Source: Prevotella histicola JCM 15637 = DNF00424
GTDB lineage: Bacteria > Bacteroidota > Bacteroidia > Bacteroidales > Bacteroidaceae
DNA length: 64,000 nt
Assembly (NCBI RefSeq): GCF_000613925.1
Contig: NZ_BAJX01000004.1
Span: 62,001 to 126,000, forward strand
Direction of reading: 5' to 3'
A model generated the notes under the pieces. That model saw only the letters and a list, made by a program, of their open reading frames with translations. It did no database searches and was not told the origin of the DNA. The translations under genes and the position numbers were made by a program. Positions 55,740-63,302 of the stretch are shown piece after piece (the stretch's first letter is position 1; the number at the start of each line of letters is the position of its first letter).

Positions 55740-57326
55740 ATGAAAAAATATGTTTATTGTTTAATCTTCAGCCTTTTTACCTTCCTACCATTGTCAGCTC
55801 AGCTGAAAATAAACTTCGGAGGTGACTCACCATTGCGTAAACTGCAGATGGCGGAGATGGCTATTACGAACTTTTATGTGGACTCTGTGAATGAACAGAA
55901 GCTGACTGAAGATGCCATAAGGGGAATGTTAGAGAAGCTCGATCCGCACTCTACCTACACAGATGCGAAGGAAACGAAGGCTATGAATGAACCTTTGCAA
56001 GGTGATTTCGAAGGTATTGGGGTGCAATTCAATATGATTGGCGATACTTTAGTTGTCATTCAGCCTGTAGTCAATGGTCCTTCTGAGAAGGTTGGTATAC
56101 TTGCTGGTGACCGTATTGTGACGGTTAACGACTCAGTTATCGCTGGTGTGAAGATGCCTCGTATAGATATCATGAAGCGTTTACGCGGAAAGAAAGGCTC
56201 AAAGGTGAAGTTAGGCATCATGCGTCGTGGTGTAAAAGGTATGCTTACCTTTGTTGTTACACGCGCAAAGATCCCTGTTCATACGCTCAATGCTGCTTAT
56301 ATGATTCGTCCAGGCATAGGCTATGTACGCTTAGAGAGCTTCGGAATGAAGACCTATGATGAGTTTATGACAGCTGTAGACTCGTTGAAGAAGAAAGGAA
56401 TGAAGAGCCTTATCCTCGATCTTCAGGACAATGGAGGTGGTTATCTACAGTCTGCTGTCCAGATAGCCAATGAGTTTTTGCATGACAATGACATGATAGT
56501 ATATACTGAAGGACGCCGTGTTGCCCGTCAAAACTATAAGGCTATTGGTAACGGACGCCTGCAGAATGTGAAGGTTTATGTGCTTGTTAATGAGTTCTCA
56601 GCGTCAGCTGCAGAGATTGTTACAGGTGCTATACAGGATAATGACCGTGGTACAGTCATTGGAAGGCGCACCTTTGGTAAGGGACTTGTACAGCGTCCGT
56701 TTGACTTCCCTGATGGAAGTATGATTCGTTTGACCATTGCTCATTACTATACACCAAGTGGTCGGTGTATTCAGAAGCCTTATAAGAAAGGTGATTTGAA
56801 GGACTATGAGATGGATTTGGAGAACCGTTTGAAGCATGGAGAGCTAACAAATCCGGACAGTATCCACTTCTCTGACTCCCTGAAGTATTATACTTTGCAC
56901 AAGCATCGTGTGGTTTATGGTGGTGGAGGTATCATGCCTGACTACTTCGTTCCGCTTGATACGATGAAGTTCACACGTTTCCATCGTCAGCTTGCAGCGA
57001 AGAATATCATCATTGATGCCTATCTGAAGTATGCTGATGCAAACCGTAAGGCATTGAAAGCACAGTATAAGTCATTTGATGTCTTCAATAAGTCATACAG
57101 TGTTCCACAGTCTTTGATAGACACAATCATAGCTGAAGGAAAGAAACAGAAGGTAGAACTGAAGGACGCCGCAGAACTAAAGGCAAGTCTTCCTTACCTC
57201 CGTACACAGCTAAAGGCTCTCGTTGCCCGTGACTTATGGGATATGAATGAGTATTTCCGTGTATGGAATGAACAGAGTGAGATTGTCAATAAGGCTGTTG
57301 ACCTTGCTGTCTCAGGCTCGAAGTAA
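55740..57326 (+). CDS. S41 C-terminal processing protease
   Basis: This 528-residue protease has a signal peptide (MKKYVYCLIFSLFTFLPLSA), a PDZ domain at about 85-170 (FEGIGVQFNMIGDTLVVIQP, GPSEKVGILAGDRIVTVN), and the protease domain. The catalytic Ser is in NEFSASAAEIVTGAI near residue 286, and the Lys in RRTFGKGLVQ near 312. It trims or degrades periplasmic proteins. It starts 123 bp after parE, with a clear terminator behind. Confidence 0.92.
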   Translation: MKKYVYCLIFSLFTFLPLSAQLKINFGGDSPLRKLQMAEMAITNFYVDSVNEQKLTEDAIRGMLEKLDPHSTYTDAKETKAMNEPLQGDFEGIGVQFNMIGDTLVVIQPVVNGPSEKVGILAGDRIVTVNDSVIAGVKMPRIDIMKRLRGKKGSKVKLGIMRRGVKGMLTFVVTRAKIPVHTLNAAYMIRPGIGYVRLESFGMKTYDEFMTAVDSLKKKGMKSLILDLQDNGGGYLQSAVQIANEFLHDNDMIVYTEGRRVARQNYKAIGNGRLQNVKVYVLVNEFSASAAEIVTGAIQDNDRGTVIGRRTFGKGLVQRPFDFPDGSMIRLTIAHYYTPSGRCIQKPYKKGDLKDYEMDLENRLKHGELTNPDSIHFSDSLKYYTLHKHRVVYGGGGIMPDYFVPLDTMKFTRFHRQLAAKNIIIDAYLKYADANRKALKAQYKSFDVFNKSYSVPQSLIDTIIAEGKKQKVELKDAAELKASLPYLRTQLKALVARDLWDMNEYFRVWNEQSEIVNKAVDLAVSGSK

Positions 57327-57342
57327 CAAACAATAATTCACT

Positions 57343-57380
57343 AAAAAGGCTCCGTTTCTCGTATGAAACGGAGCCTTTTT
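57343..57380 (+). terminator. Intrinsic terminator after the S41 protease
   Basis: A perfect 16-bp stem, AAAAAGGCTCCGTTTC (57343-57358) with its complement at 57365-57380, has a 6-base loop and ends in five T. The A/T ends make it work on both strands. Confidence 0.88.
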
Positions 57381-57423
57381 AGTTTCTGTATACTACAGTC
57401 TAATGTAAGGAATATTCACAAGT

Positions 57424-57645
57424 GATTTTCAATAGGTGCTCTTTTGCATTCTAAAAGATGCCCTTTTGCAATGTAAAAGGGCATCTTTTGGCATGTAAAA
57501 GGGCGTCTTTTACATTGCAAAAGGGCGTCTTTTATGATGGCTTTCCTAACCTTTTGAATGATAGTTAGTTACAAAACCGTTTTCGGGAGGAATCCTTTGC
57601 TTATCCTTATGATTATGGTTGTCTTGTTGTAAGGATATTTCTAAG
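57424..57645 (+). repeat. Composite 22-bp phased repeat element, copy H
   Basis: Four clear units (57442-57529) have cores GATGCCC, GGGCATC, GGGCGTC and GGGCGTC. The first two make a perfect 15-bp stem (57453-57467 with 57475-57489). CCTAAC (57545-57550), 17 bp, GTTACA (57568-57573) and TGTAAGGATATTT from 57628 follow. It lies between convergent genes (S41 protease and ybeY). Confidence 0.85.
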
Positions 57646-57694
57646 GCTAAAGTTGAGGCTTCTCAAGAATGGACTTCTAAACCTTTGCTCCCCC

Positions 57695-58120
57695 TTATCC
57701 TTGCATTTCTTTCAGTAAGGTAAGTGCTTTGTTCTCATTTGCTTCCATTATCTCACGCTCTCCAGGACCTTTGTCATTGATTCCACAGAGGTGAAGAATG
57801 CCATGAATGATAACCCTGTTCAGTTCATCCTCGTATGACTTATGGAAGAGTTCGGCGTTTGTGCGCACAGTATCAAGCGATATGACAAGGTCGCCATTGA
57901 GTACATCACCTTCGTCATAGTCGAATGTGATGATGTCAGTATAGTAGTCATGGCCTAAGTATTCGTTATTGACTTCGAGCATTTTCTCGTCGTTAACGAA
58001 CATATACCCAATCTCTCCGACCTTTCTGCCATAGCTGGCAGCAACAGCTTTTATCCACCGGGAAGTGTCACGCTTCCTGATCTTAGGCATCTTTACGTCT
58101 TCTGCACTGTATGTTATCAT
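57695..58120 (-). CDS. ybeY: Endoribonuclease YbeY
   Basis: YbeY takes part in 16S rRNA 3' maturation and ribosome quality control. The 141-residue protein has the metal-binding segment HGILHLCGINDKG near residue 108. The first two His (HxxxH) are kept, but the third position is Asp in place of His (GIND for GYDH), which I believe is common in Bacteroidetes. YVFNDEKM-like and DYYTDIITFDYDEGDVLNGD segments match. coaD is 13 bp upstream in the same direction. Confidence 0.9.
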   Translation of the reverse strand: MITYSAEDVKMPKIRKRDTSRWIKAVAASYGRKVGEIGYMFVNDEKMLEVNNEYLGHDYYTDIITFDYDEGDVLNGDLVISLDTVRTNAELFHKSYEDELNRVIIHGILHLCGINDKGPGEREIMEANENKALTLLKEMQG

Positions 58121-58133
58121 TGTCTTTTATGTT

Positions 58134-58580
58134 TTAATATCCTTCTGGTAGGAATTTACTTATATCTCTTCCGAAGTGCTTTAGCTCCCTGACAACACTT
58201 GAACTGATACTTGCCAACTGTGGTTCAGCGTATAGAAGAATGGTTTCAATGCCGTTCAAGAGCTTGTTGATGTCGGCTTGCTCCCGTTCATACTCAAAGT
58301 CTTTCATGCTCCGAACACCCTTGATGATGAAATGAGCCTGCTCCCTTTTTGCAAAATCAACAGTCAGATCGTTGTAGGCTTTTACCGCAATCTTGGGCTC
58401 GGAGGCATATAATCGAGCTATTCTCTCCACCCTTTCGTTCTCATTGAGCATGTGTGTCTTACGCTCATTGATACCCACTCCGATAACAATCTTGTCGAAG
58501 AGAGGCAATGCGCGACGCACAATAGAATCATGTCCTATTGTGAATGGGTCGAAACTTCCTACGAATATGCCTGTTCTCAT
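58134..58580 (-). CDS. coaD: Phosphopantetheine adenylyltransferase
   Basis: CoaD joins ATP and 4'-phosphopantetheine to dephospho-CoA. The 148-residue enzyme has the T/HxGH motif in GSFDPFTIGH at residues 8-17, the IVIGVGINERKTH segment, and the second nucleotide motif ISSSVVRELKHFG at the C-terminus (SSxxR). It is just upstream of ybeY on the same strand, 13 bp apart, and probably co-transcribed. Confidence 0.94.
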   Translation of the reverse strand: MRTGIFVGSFDPFTIGHDSIVRRALPLFDKIVIGVGINERKTHMLNENERVERIARLYASEPKIAVKAYNDLTVDFAKREQAHFIIKGVRSMKDFEYEREQADINKLLNGIETILLYAEPQLASISSSVVRELKHFGRDISKFLPEGY

Positions 58581-58786
58581 ACCACTTATTTTACTGCAAA
58601 ATTACTCCAATTCCTGCATATAACCAAGAAAGCCAGGGGATTATTTCCCACTGGCTCTTCCTTAGTATGTGCTGGAGGGATACACGGTCAATGATAATAA
58701 TGACACGAATCTCACTCCATTGAATGATAAATAGTATTCTTTTTTGTGTGATGAAGAGTGGTAATGCAGGATTATTAGAAGTGTAG

Positions 58787-58839
58787 AAAAACAAAGAACT
58801 CCGCAGTGTAAACCCTCTGAAAAGGCTTACGCTGCGGAG
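58787..58839 (-). terminator. Intrinsic terminator after ruvB
   Basis: On the minus strand CTCCGCAGCGTAAGCC pairs with the 58799-58815 arm (with wobble), followed by TTCTTTGTTTTT. It sits just past the ruvB stop. Confidence 0.75.
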
Positions 58840-58842
58840 CTT

Positions 58843-59877
58843 TTAGTCGAATAATCCTGGCTGAAGAGCGTCATTCATGTGCATGTTACGCCCCAGATGA
58901 TCGTATGCAAGTTGGGTTGCAACACGTCCACGAGGCGTCCTTTTGATGAAACCTTCCATGATAAGGAAAGGCTCATAGACCTCTTCTACGGTGCCAGAGT
59001 CCTCACCTATGGCAGTAGCAATGGTGGAAACACCCACCGGACCACCATGAAACTTGTCAATAATGGTAAGGAGAATCTTGTTATCAATCTCATCTAAGCC
59101 ATACTGATCAATGTTCAGTGACTGCAAAGAGAGCGTTGCTATCTCGGGAGTAATCGTCCCATTGCCACGTACTTGTGCAAAGTCACGTACACGGCGGAGC
59201 AATGAATTGCAGATACGAGGCGTACCACGTGAGCGTCTGGAGATCTCTACTGCTGCTTCATCTATGATAGGAACCTTCAGCAATTGTGCTGAACGCTTGA
59301 TGATTCTCTGTAGTGTCTCTGGGTCATAGTACTCCAAATGGAGATTAATACCAAATCGGGCACGCAACGGAGCAGTAAGAAGTCCGCTACGGGTAGTAGC
59401 ACCTATGAGGGTGAAAGGATTGAGATCAATTTGTATAGAACGTGCTGAAGGACCCTTATCTATCATGATGTCGATGCGATAGTCTTCCATTGCAGAGTAG
59501 AGATACTCCTCTACGACAGGTGAAAGACGATGGATTTCATCAATAAAGAGTACGTCGTTCGGTTCTAATGAGGTCAGAATACCTGCTAAGTCGCCCGGTT
59601 TGTCGAGTACAGGACCTGATGTTATCTTGAAACCAACGCCCAATTCGTTGGCAATAATATTGCTTAGCGTGGTCTTACCCAGTCCTGGAGGACCGTGTAA
59701 GAGTGTGTGGTCAAGCGGTTCACCGCGATATTTCGCAGCTTCAACGAAGACACTGAGATTCTCAACAACCTTCTGTTGCCCACTGAAATCATTAAATCGG
59801 AGTGGGCGAAGAGCGTTTTCGAAATCTTTCTCAGCTGACGTCAGCCTCTCTTCCCGTATGTCAAAATCTTCTGGCAT
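58843..59877 (-). CDS. ruvB: Holliday junction branch migration helicase RuvB
   Basis: RuvB is the hexameric AAA+ motor that moves Holliday junctions with RuvA. The 344-residue protein has Walker [11 protein letters not shown] near residue 64, Walker [12 protein letters not shown], sensor 1 [18 protein letters not shown] and a C-terminal winged helix ([11 protein letters not shown]). Start and end agree with the usual size. A -7-like box on the minus strand (59959-59966) is upstream. Confidence 0.96.
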   Translation of the reverse strand: MPEDFDIREERLTSAEKDFENALRPLRFNDFSGQQKVVENLSVFVEAAKYRGEPLDHTLLHGPPGLGKTTLSNIIANELGVGFKITSGPVLDKPGDLAGILTSLEPNDVLFIDEIHRLSPVVEEYLYSAMEDYRIDIMIDKGPSARSIQIDLNPFTLIGATTRSGLLTAPLRARFGINLHLEYYDPETLQRIIKRSAQLLKVPIIDEAAVEISRRSRGTPRICNSLLRRVRDFAQVRGNGTITPEIATLSLQSLNIDQYGLDEIDNKILLTIIDKFHGGPVGVSTIATAIGEDSGTVEEVYEPFLIMEGFIKRTPRGRVATQLAYDHLGRNMHMNDALQPGLFD

Positions 59878-59958
59878 GTATCTAAATTTCTATAAAAATA
59901 GAGTCGTCATTTGGAAAGAAAACCTACTTTCGTTTCCTAAAAGGACTGTTATTTCATG

Positions 59959-59966
59959 CAAAGATA
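59959..59966 (-). promoter_or_regulatory. Possible -7 box of ruvB
   Basis: TATCTTTG on the minus strand, 81 bp before ruvB. A TTTG lies 16 bp above it, shorter than usual. Confidence 0.45.
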
Positions 59967-60009
59967 CTGTATTTTTTCTGTGCAAAGGCTTTGTTTCGGA
60001 TTTTTTATC

Positions 60010-60017
60010 TAAATTTG
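60010..60017 (+). promoter_or_regulatory. Possible -7 box of the YitT gene
   Basis: TAAATTTG stands 30 bp before the ATG at 60048, with a TTTG 16 bp upstream (59990-59993). The in-frame TTG at 59991 is upstream of this box and so is unlikely as a start. Confidence 0.45.
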
Positions 60018-60047
60018 CAAGGTGGTATTACTTATTTCCTTAAACAT

Positions 60048-60968
60048 ATGATTAACAACATTAACAAGAAAGTCCTATACCGAGAGATCATGGACTACGT
60101 GATGATAGCCGTTGGAATGTTCTCGTATGCTATCGGTTGGATGATTTTTCTTCTCCCAAATCACATCGGTAATGGTGGTGTAGCGGGCTTTGCGTCTATC
60201 GTTAATTGGGGGCAAGGCATCCCAGTAAGTTACACTTATTTTGTACTTAACGCCATCTTGCTGGCTGTAGCATTGAAGATTTTAGGTTGGAAGTTCTGTG
60301 TCCGTACTATTTATGGTGTGGTTATTCTGACTATTCTTACGCGCGTATTGGGTTCAGCCTTTCCACATCCGATGCTTTTACATGGGCAACCTTTCATGTC
60401 AGCCATCATCGGTGCAGTGTTCTGTGGTGTAGGTTTGGCATTCGGTCTGTCATATAATGGTAGTTCAGGTGGCTCCGATATTGTTGCAGCCATCGTGAAT
60501 AAGTATCGTGATATCTCTCTTGGGCGTGTCATTCTCTTGGTTGATATGACAATTGTAACGGGTAGTTACCTCGTTCTTCACAGTTGGGAGCAGGTTATTT
60601 ACGGTTATGTCAATCTGATTATCACTTCATTTGTCTTGGATCAGGTTATCAGTTCGAGTCGTCGTTCTGTACAGTTCCTCATCATTTCTGAGAAGTATAA
60701 GGAGATATGTGATATGATATCATCTGAACAACCACACAGAACAAGTACGATAATTGATGCAAAAGGCTATTATACGGGGCATGATATGAAAGTCGTTATC
60801 GTAGTAACCCGTCAGCGTGAAGCTTCTTATGTCTATCGAATGATTGATGAAATAGACCCTGATGCCTTTGTCACACAGAGTCAGGTAATGGGTGTTTTCG
60901 GCAAGGGCTTTGATAAATTCAAGGTTAAACACAAGACACATAAAGAAAAAACAACAGGTCCCGCTTAA
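60048..60968 (+). CDS. YitT family membrane protein
   Basis: This 306-residue protein has about five membrane segments in the first 200 residues (MIAVGMFSYAIGWMIFLLPN, and the GSSGGSDIVAAIVNKY segment typical of YitT) and a C-terminal cytosolic DUF2179 domain (about 215-300: FLIISEKYKEICDMI, GYYTGHDMKVVIVVTRQRE). Function is unknown; the family may be transporters. ATG 60048 is chosen because the upstream TTG at 59991 precedes the -7 box. Confidence 0.88.
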   Translation: MINNINKKVLYREIMDYVMIAVGMFSYAIGWMIFLLPNHIGNGGVAGFASIVNWGQGIPVSYTYFVLNAILLAVALKILGWKFCVRTIYGVVILTILTRVLGSAFPHPMLLHGQPFMSAIIGAVFCGVGLAFGLSYNGSSGGSDIVAAIVNKYRDISLGRVILLVDMTIVTGSYLVLHSWEQVIYGYVNLIITSFVLDQVISSSRRSVQFLIISEKYKEICDMISSEQPHRTSTIIDAKGYYTGHDMKVVIVVTRQREASYVYRMIDEIDPDAFVTQSQVMGVFGKGFDKFKVKHKTHKEKTTGPA

Positions 60969-60988
60969 GCGAGACCTGTTTCTTTTTA
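60953..60988 (+). terminator. Hairpin at the end of the YitT gene
   Basis: AACAGGTC (60953-60960) pairs with GACCTGTT (60973-60980), with an inner CGCTT/AAGCG stem, and a T-rich tail. It overlaps the stop codon. Confidence 0.75.
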
Positions 60989-61120
60989 CAGTTGTTATCT
61001 GGTAAATCTGTCTGTATTAGTTAACCATTAGCACCTTATTATATATGTTATAGGTTGACTTTTGTGGCAGAAATGAATTTATTTTTTATTTCAACTCTCT
61101 CTGAATGATGCTTACTTATC

Positions 61121-61732
61121 TTACATTTTCAAGGCAGCTTTGATGCAAGTCTCCACATCTTTCATATCAGCAGTTGGCTCGAAGCGGTCGATGACATGCC
61201 CTTGACGGTCGATAAGGAACTTTGTGAAGTTCCATTTGATACTCGGATCTTTTGCATAATTGGGATTCTGAGCTCGGAATTTCTCATCAAGATATTTGCC
61301 AATGGGGTTGTTTAAGTCGAAACCTTTGAATGGTTGCTGCGCTTTTAAGTAGGTATAAAGTGGTGATTCATTATGTCCATTGACGATGATCTTTGCAAAC
61401 TGAGGGAAAGTAGTACCATAGTTCCCCGTGCAGAAGCTATGAATCTCCTTGAAAGAGCCTGGCGCTTGTGCACCAAATTGGTTGCATGGGAAATCAAGAA
61501 TGACCAATCCTTGTGCTTTATAAGTCTCATAAAGCTTCTGTAGTTCCTCATATTGTGGCGTAAAACCACACTTTGTGGCGGTGTTTACGATGAGAAGTAC
61601 TTTACCTTTATAGTCCTTTAATTTAACGTTTTGCCCGTTTCCGTCTTTTACATCGAACTTATAAACGGTCTTCTGTGCCATGATGGGTAATGCCATAAAG
61701 GCAATGAAGAGGAGTGATAATAGCTTTTTCAT
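61121..61732 (-). CDS. Glutathione peroxidase family thiol peroxidase
   Basis: This 203-residue protein has a signal peptide (MKKLLSLLFIAFMALPIMAQ) and so is exported. The peroxidatic Cys is in NTATKCGFTPQYEELQ near residue 54, with FPCNQFGAQAPG near 83 and IKWNFTKFL near 167 giving the Gln, Trp and Asn of the active site. It is a Cys (not selenocysteine) enzyme that reduces peroxides, probably using thioredoxin. Confidence 0.92.
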   Translation of the reverse strand: MKKLLSLLFIAFMALPIMAQKTVYKFDVKDGNGQNVKLKDYKGKVLLIVNTATKCGFTPQYEELQKLYETYKAQGLVILDFPCNQFGAQAPGSFKEIHSFCTGNYGTTFPQFAKIIVNGHNESPLYTYLKAQQPFKGFDLNNPIGKYLDEKFRAQNPNYAKDPSIKWNFTKFLIDRQGHVIDRFEPTADMKDVETCIKAALKM

Positions 61733-61781
61733 ATTGTGTAAGTTGTAATCTTTAAATCTTATGTGGATAATATTGATGTTG

Positions 61782-62468
61782 TTATAGTCTGCTTATGAGT
61801 TCTTTCATACCCTCACTTGCACCTTTCTTTATGTGTGTTACATTTCTGTCAGCAGGCACATCGTCTGGGTCTATGAGATAGATTGGCGTTCCGGGGCGTG
61901 TGTAGCGTACGAGTCCTGCTGCTGGATAGACGTTCAGAGACGTACCAATGATGACGAATATGTCGGCTTGCATGGCCTCTTCTGCCGCTGGTTCAATCAT
62001 AGGGACAGCCTCTCCGAAGAAAACAATGAATGGTCTGAGTAGGCTACCATCGCCTGCTAACGCTCCGGGAGCAACCTCGCAGTGGTCTGGAGGAAGCTCT
62101 TTGATATATCTACTGTCGTAAGGATCCTTGCTAGAGCATACCTTGGACAACTCACCATGTAAGTGGATGACATGCTTTGAACCAGCTTTCTCATGCAGAT
62201 TGTCTACGTTTTGCGTGATAACAGTAACGTTATAGTCCTGTTCTAACTGTTTGATGAGACGATGACCATCGTTCGGTTCTGCAGCATAGAGCTTCTTTCG
62301 CAGCATGTTATAGAAATTATTTACCAATGTAGGGTTAGCTTCCCACCCCTCATGTGAGGCAACTTGTTCCACAGGATAGTTCTCCCAGAGTCCGTCATTA
62401 CCCCTGAAAGTCTTGAAACCACTCTCTACTGACATGCCAGCACCTGTCAGAAATACTATTTTCTTCAT
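61782..62468 (-). CDS. NAD-dependent protein deacylase, sirtuin family
   Basis: This 228-residue sirtuin has FLTGAGMSVESGFKTFRG at the N-terminus (NAD binding), TQNVDNLHEKAG near residue 100 and HLHGEL with the catalytic His. The zinc-binding four-Cys cluster is missing; only two single Cys are present between the Rossmann parts, a pattern I recall from other Bacteroidetes sirtuins. The frame is open to 62528, but a -7 box at 62528-62535 and the MKKIVFLTGAG start support 62468. It removes acyl groups from lysine. Confidence 0.9.
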   Translation of the reverse strand: MKKIVFLTGAGMSVESGFKTFRGNDGLWENYPVEQVASHEGWEANPTLVNNFYNMLRKKLYAAEPNDGHRLIKQLEQDYNVTVITQNVDNLHEKAGSKHVIHLHGELSKVCSSKDPYDSRYIKELPPDHCEVAPGALAGDGSLLRPFIVFFGEAVPMIEPAAEEAMQADIFVIIGTSLNVYPAAGLVRYTRPGTPIYLIDPDDVPADRNVTHIKKGASEGMKELISRL

Positions 62469-62527
62469 ATATTTCTTGTTTATGATGTCCAAGGTTTGAA
62501 ATCTATAATACATTGTATTATCTTCCA

Positions 62528-62535
62528 CAAATTTA
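62528..62535 (-). promoter_or_regulatory. Possible -7 box of the sirtuin gene
   Basis: On the minus strand TAAATTTG lies 59 bp before the start at 62468. Confidence 0.5.
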
Positions 62536-62578
62536 GTTATTTTAATTCGATTATTGCTATACTATGTTTTAAAAATCG

Positions 62579-62586
62579 TATCTTTG
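62579..62586 (+). promoter_or_regulatory. -7 box of the first FKBP gene
   Basis: TATCTTTG is 32 bp before the ATG at 62619, with an ATTG 22 bp upstream. Confidence 0.6.
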
Positions 62587-62618
62587 CACATTAATTTTAA
62601 ACAATATCAAAAAGAATA

Positions 62619-63224
62619 ATGGATAAATTAAGCTATGCATTGGGTATCGGTATTGGTTCCCAACTCGCTGGTATGGGCGCGAAAGAACTGAATATCGACG
62701 ACTTCGCACAGGCTATTAAGGATGTTATCTCAGGTGCTGGACTGAAAGTTGACAATGCTGAAGCACAGACTTTGGTACAAAACTTCTTCCAGGAACAGGA
62801 AGCTAAACAGCAAGCTGCAGCCGCTGAGGCTGGTAAAGCAGCAAAGGCTGCCGGTGAAGCGTTCCTTGCAGAGAATGCAAAGAAGGATGGAGTCGTTACA
62901 CTTCCATCTGGTTTGCAGTATCAGGTGTTGAAGGAAGGCAATGGTAAGAAGCCTTCTGCAACGGATCAGGTAGTATGTCATTATGAGGGAACGCTCATAG
63001 ACGGAACAGTATTTGATAGTTCTTACAAGCGCAATGAGCCTGCAACATTCGGCTTGAATCAGGTTATTGCTGGTTGGACAGAGGGTGTACAACTGATGAG
63101 TGAAGGTGCTAAATACCGCTTCTTCATACCTTATAACCTCGCTTATGGTGAGCGTGGAGCAGGTGCACAGATACCTCCTTTTGCTGCTCTTGTCTTTGAT
63201 GTTGAGCTGATTCAGGTGAAATAA
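62619..63224 (+). CDS. FKBP-type peptidyl-prolyl cis-trans isomerase
   Basis: This 201-residue protein has no signal peptide. The N-terminal 90 residues form the helical dimerisation part of the FkpA/Mip type (LSYALGIGIGSQLAG), and the FKBP domain follows (YQVLKEGNGKKP, VVCHYEGTLIDGTVFDSSYK, VIAGWTEGVQLMSEG, IPYNLAYGERGAG). It helps fold proteins by rotating prolyl bonds. A second FKBP gene follows in the same direction after 78 bp. Confidence 0.93.
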   Translation: MDKLSYALGIGIGSQLAGMGAKELNIDDFAQAIKDVISGAGLKVDNAEAQTLVQNFFQEQEAKQQAAAAEAGKAAKAAGEAFLAENAKKDGVVTLPSGLQYQVLKEGNGKKPSATDQVVCHYEGTLIDGTVFDSSYKRNEPATFGLNQVIAGWTEGVQLMSEGAKYRFFIPYNLAYGERGAGAQIPPFAALVFDVELIQVK

Positions 63225-63302
63225 GACATATAAATGGGTGTTTATGGCATCCGTTTATAGCTTGTTGATACTAAAATAGACTAATAATTAAACAAAAGAA
63301 TA

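Noticed and set aside
61762..61770. A perfect DnaA box (TTATCCACA on the minus strand)
   Set aside because: It is a single box in a short gap between two ordinary genes; a lone 9-mer is expected by chance and no cluster surrounds it.
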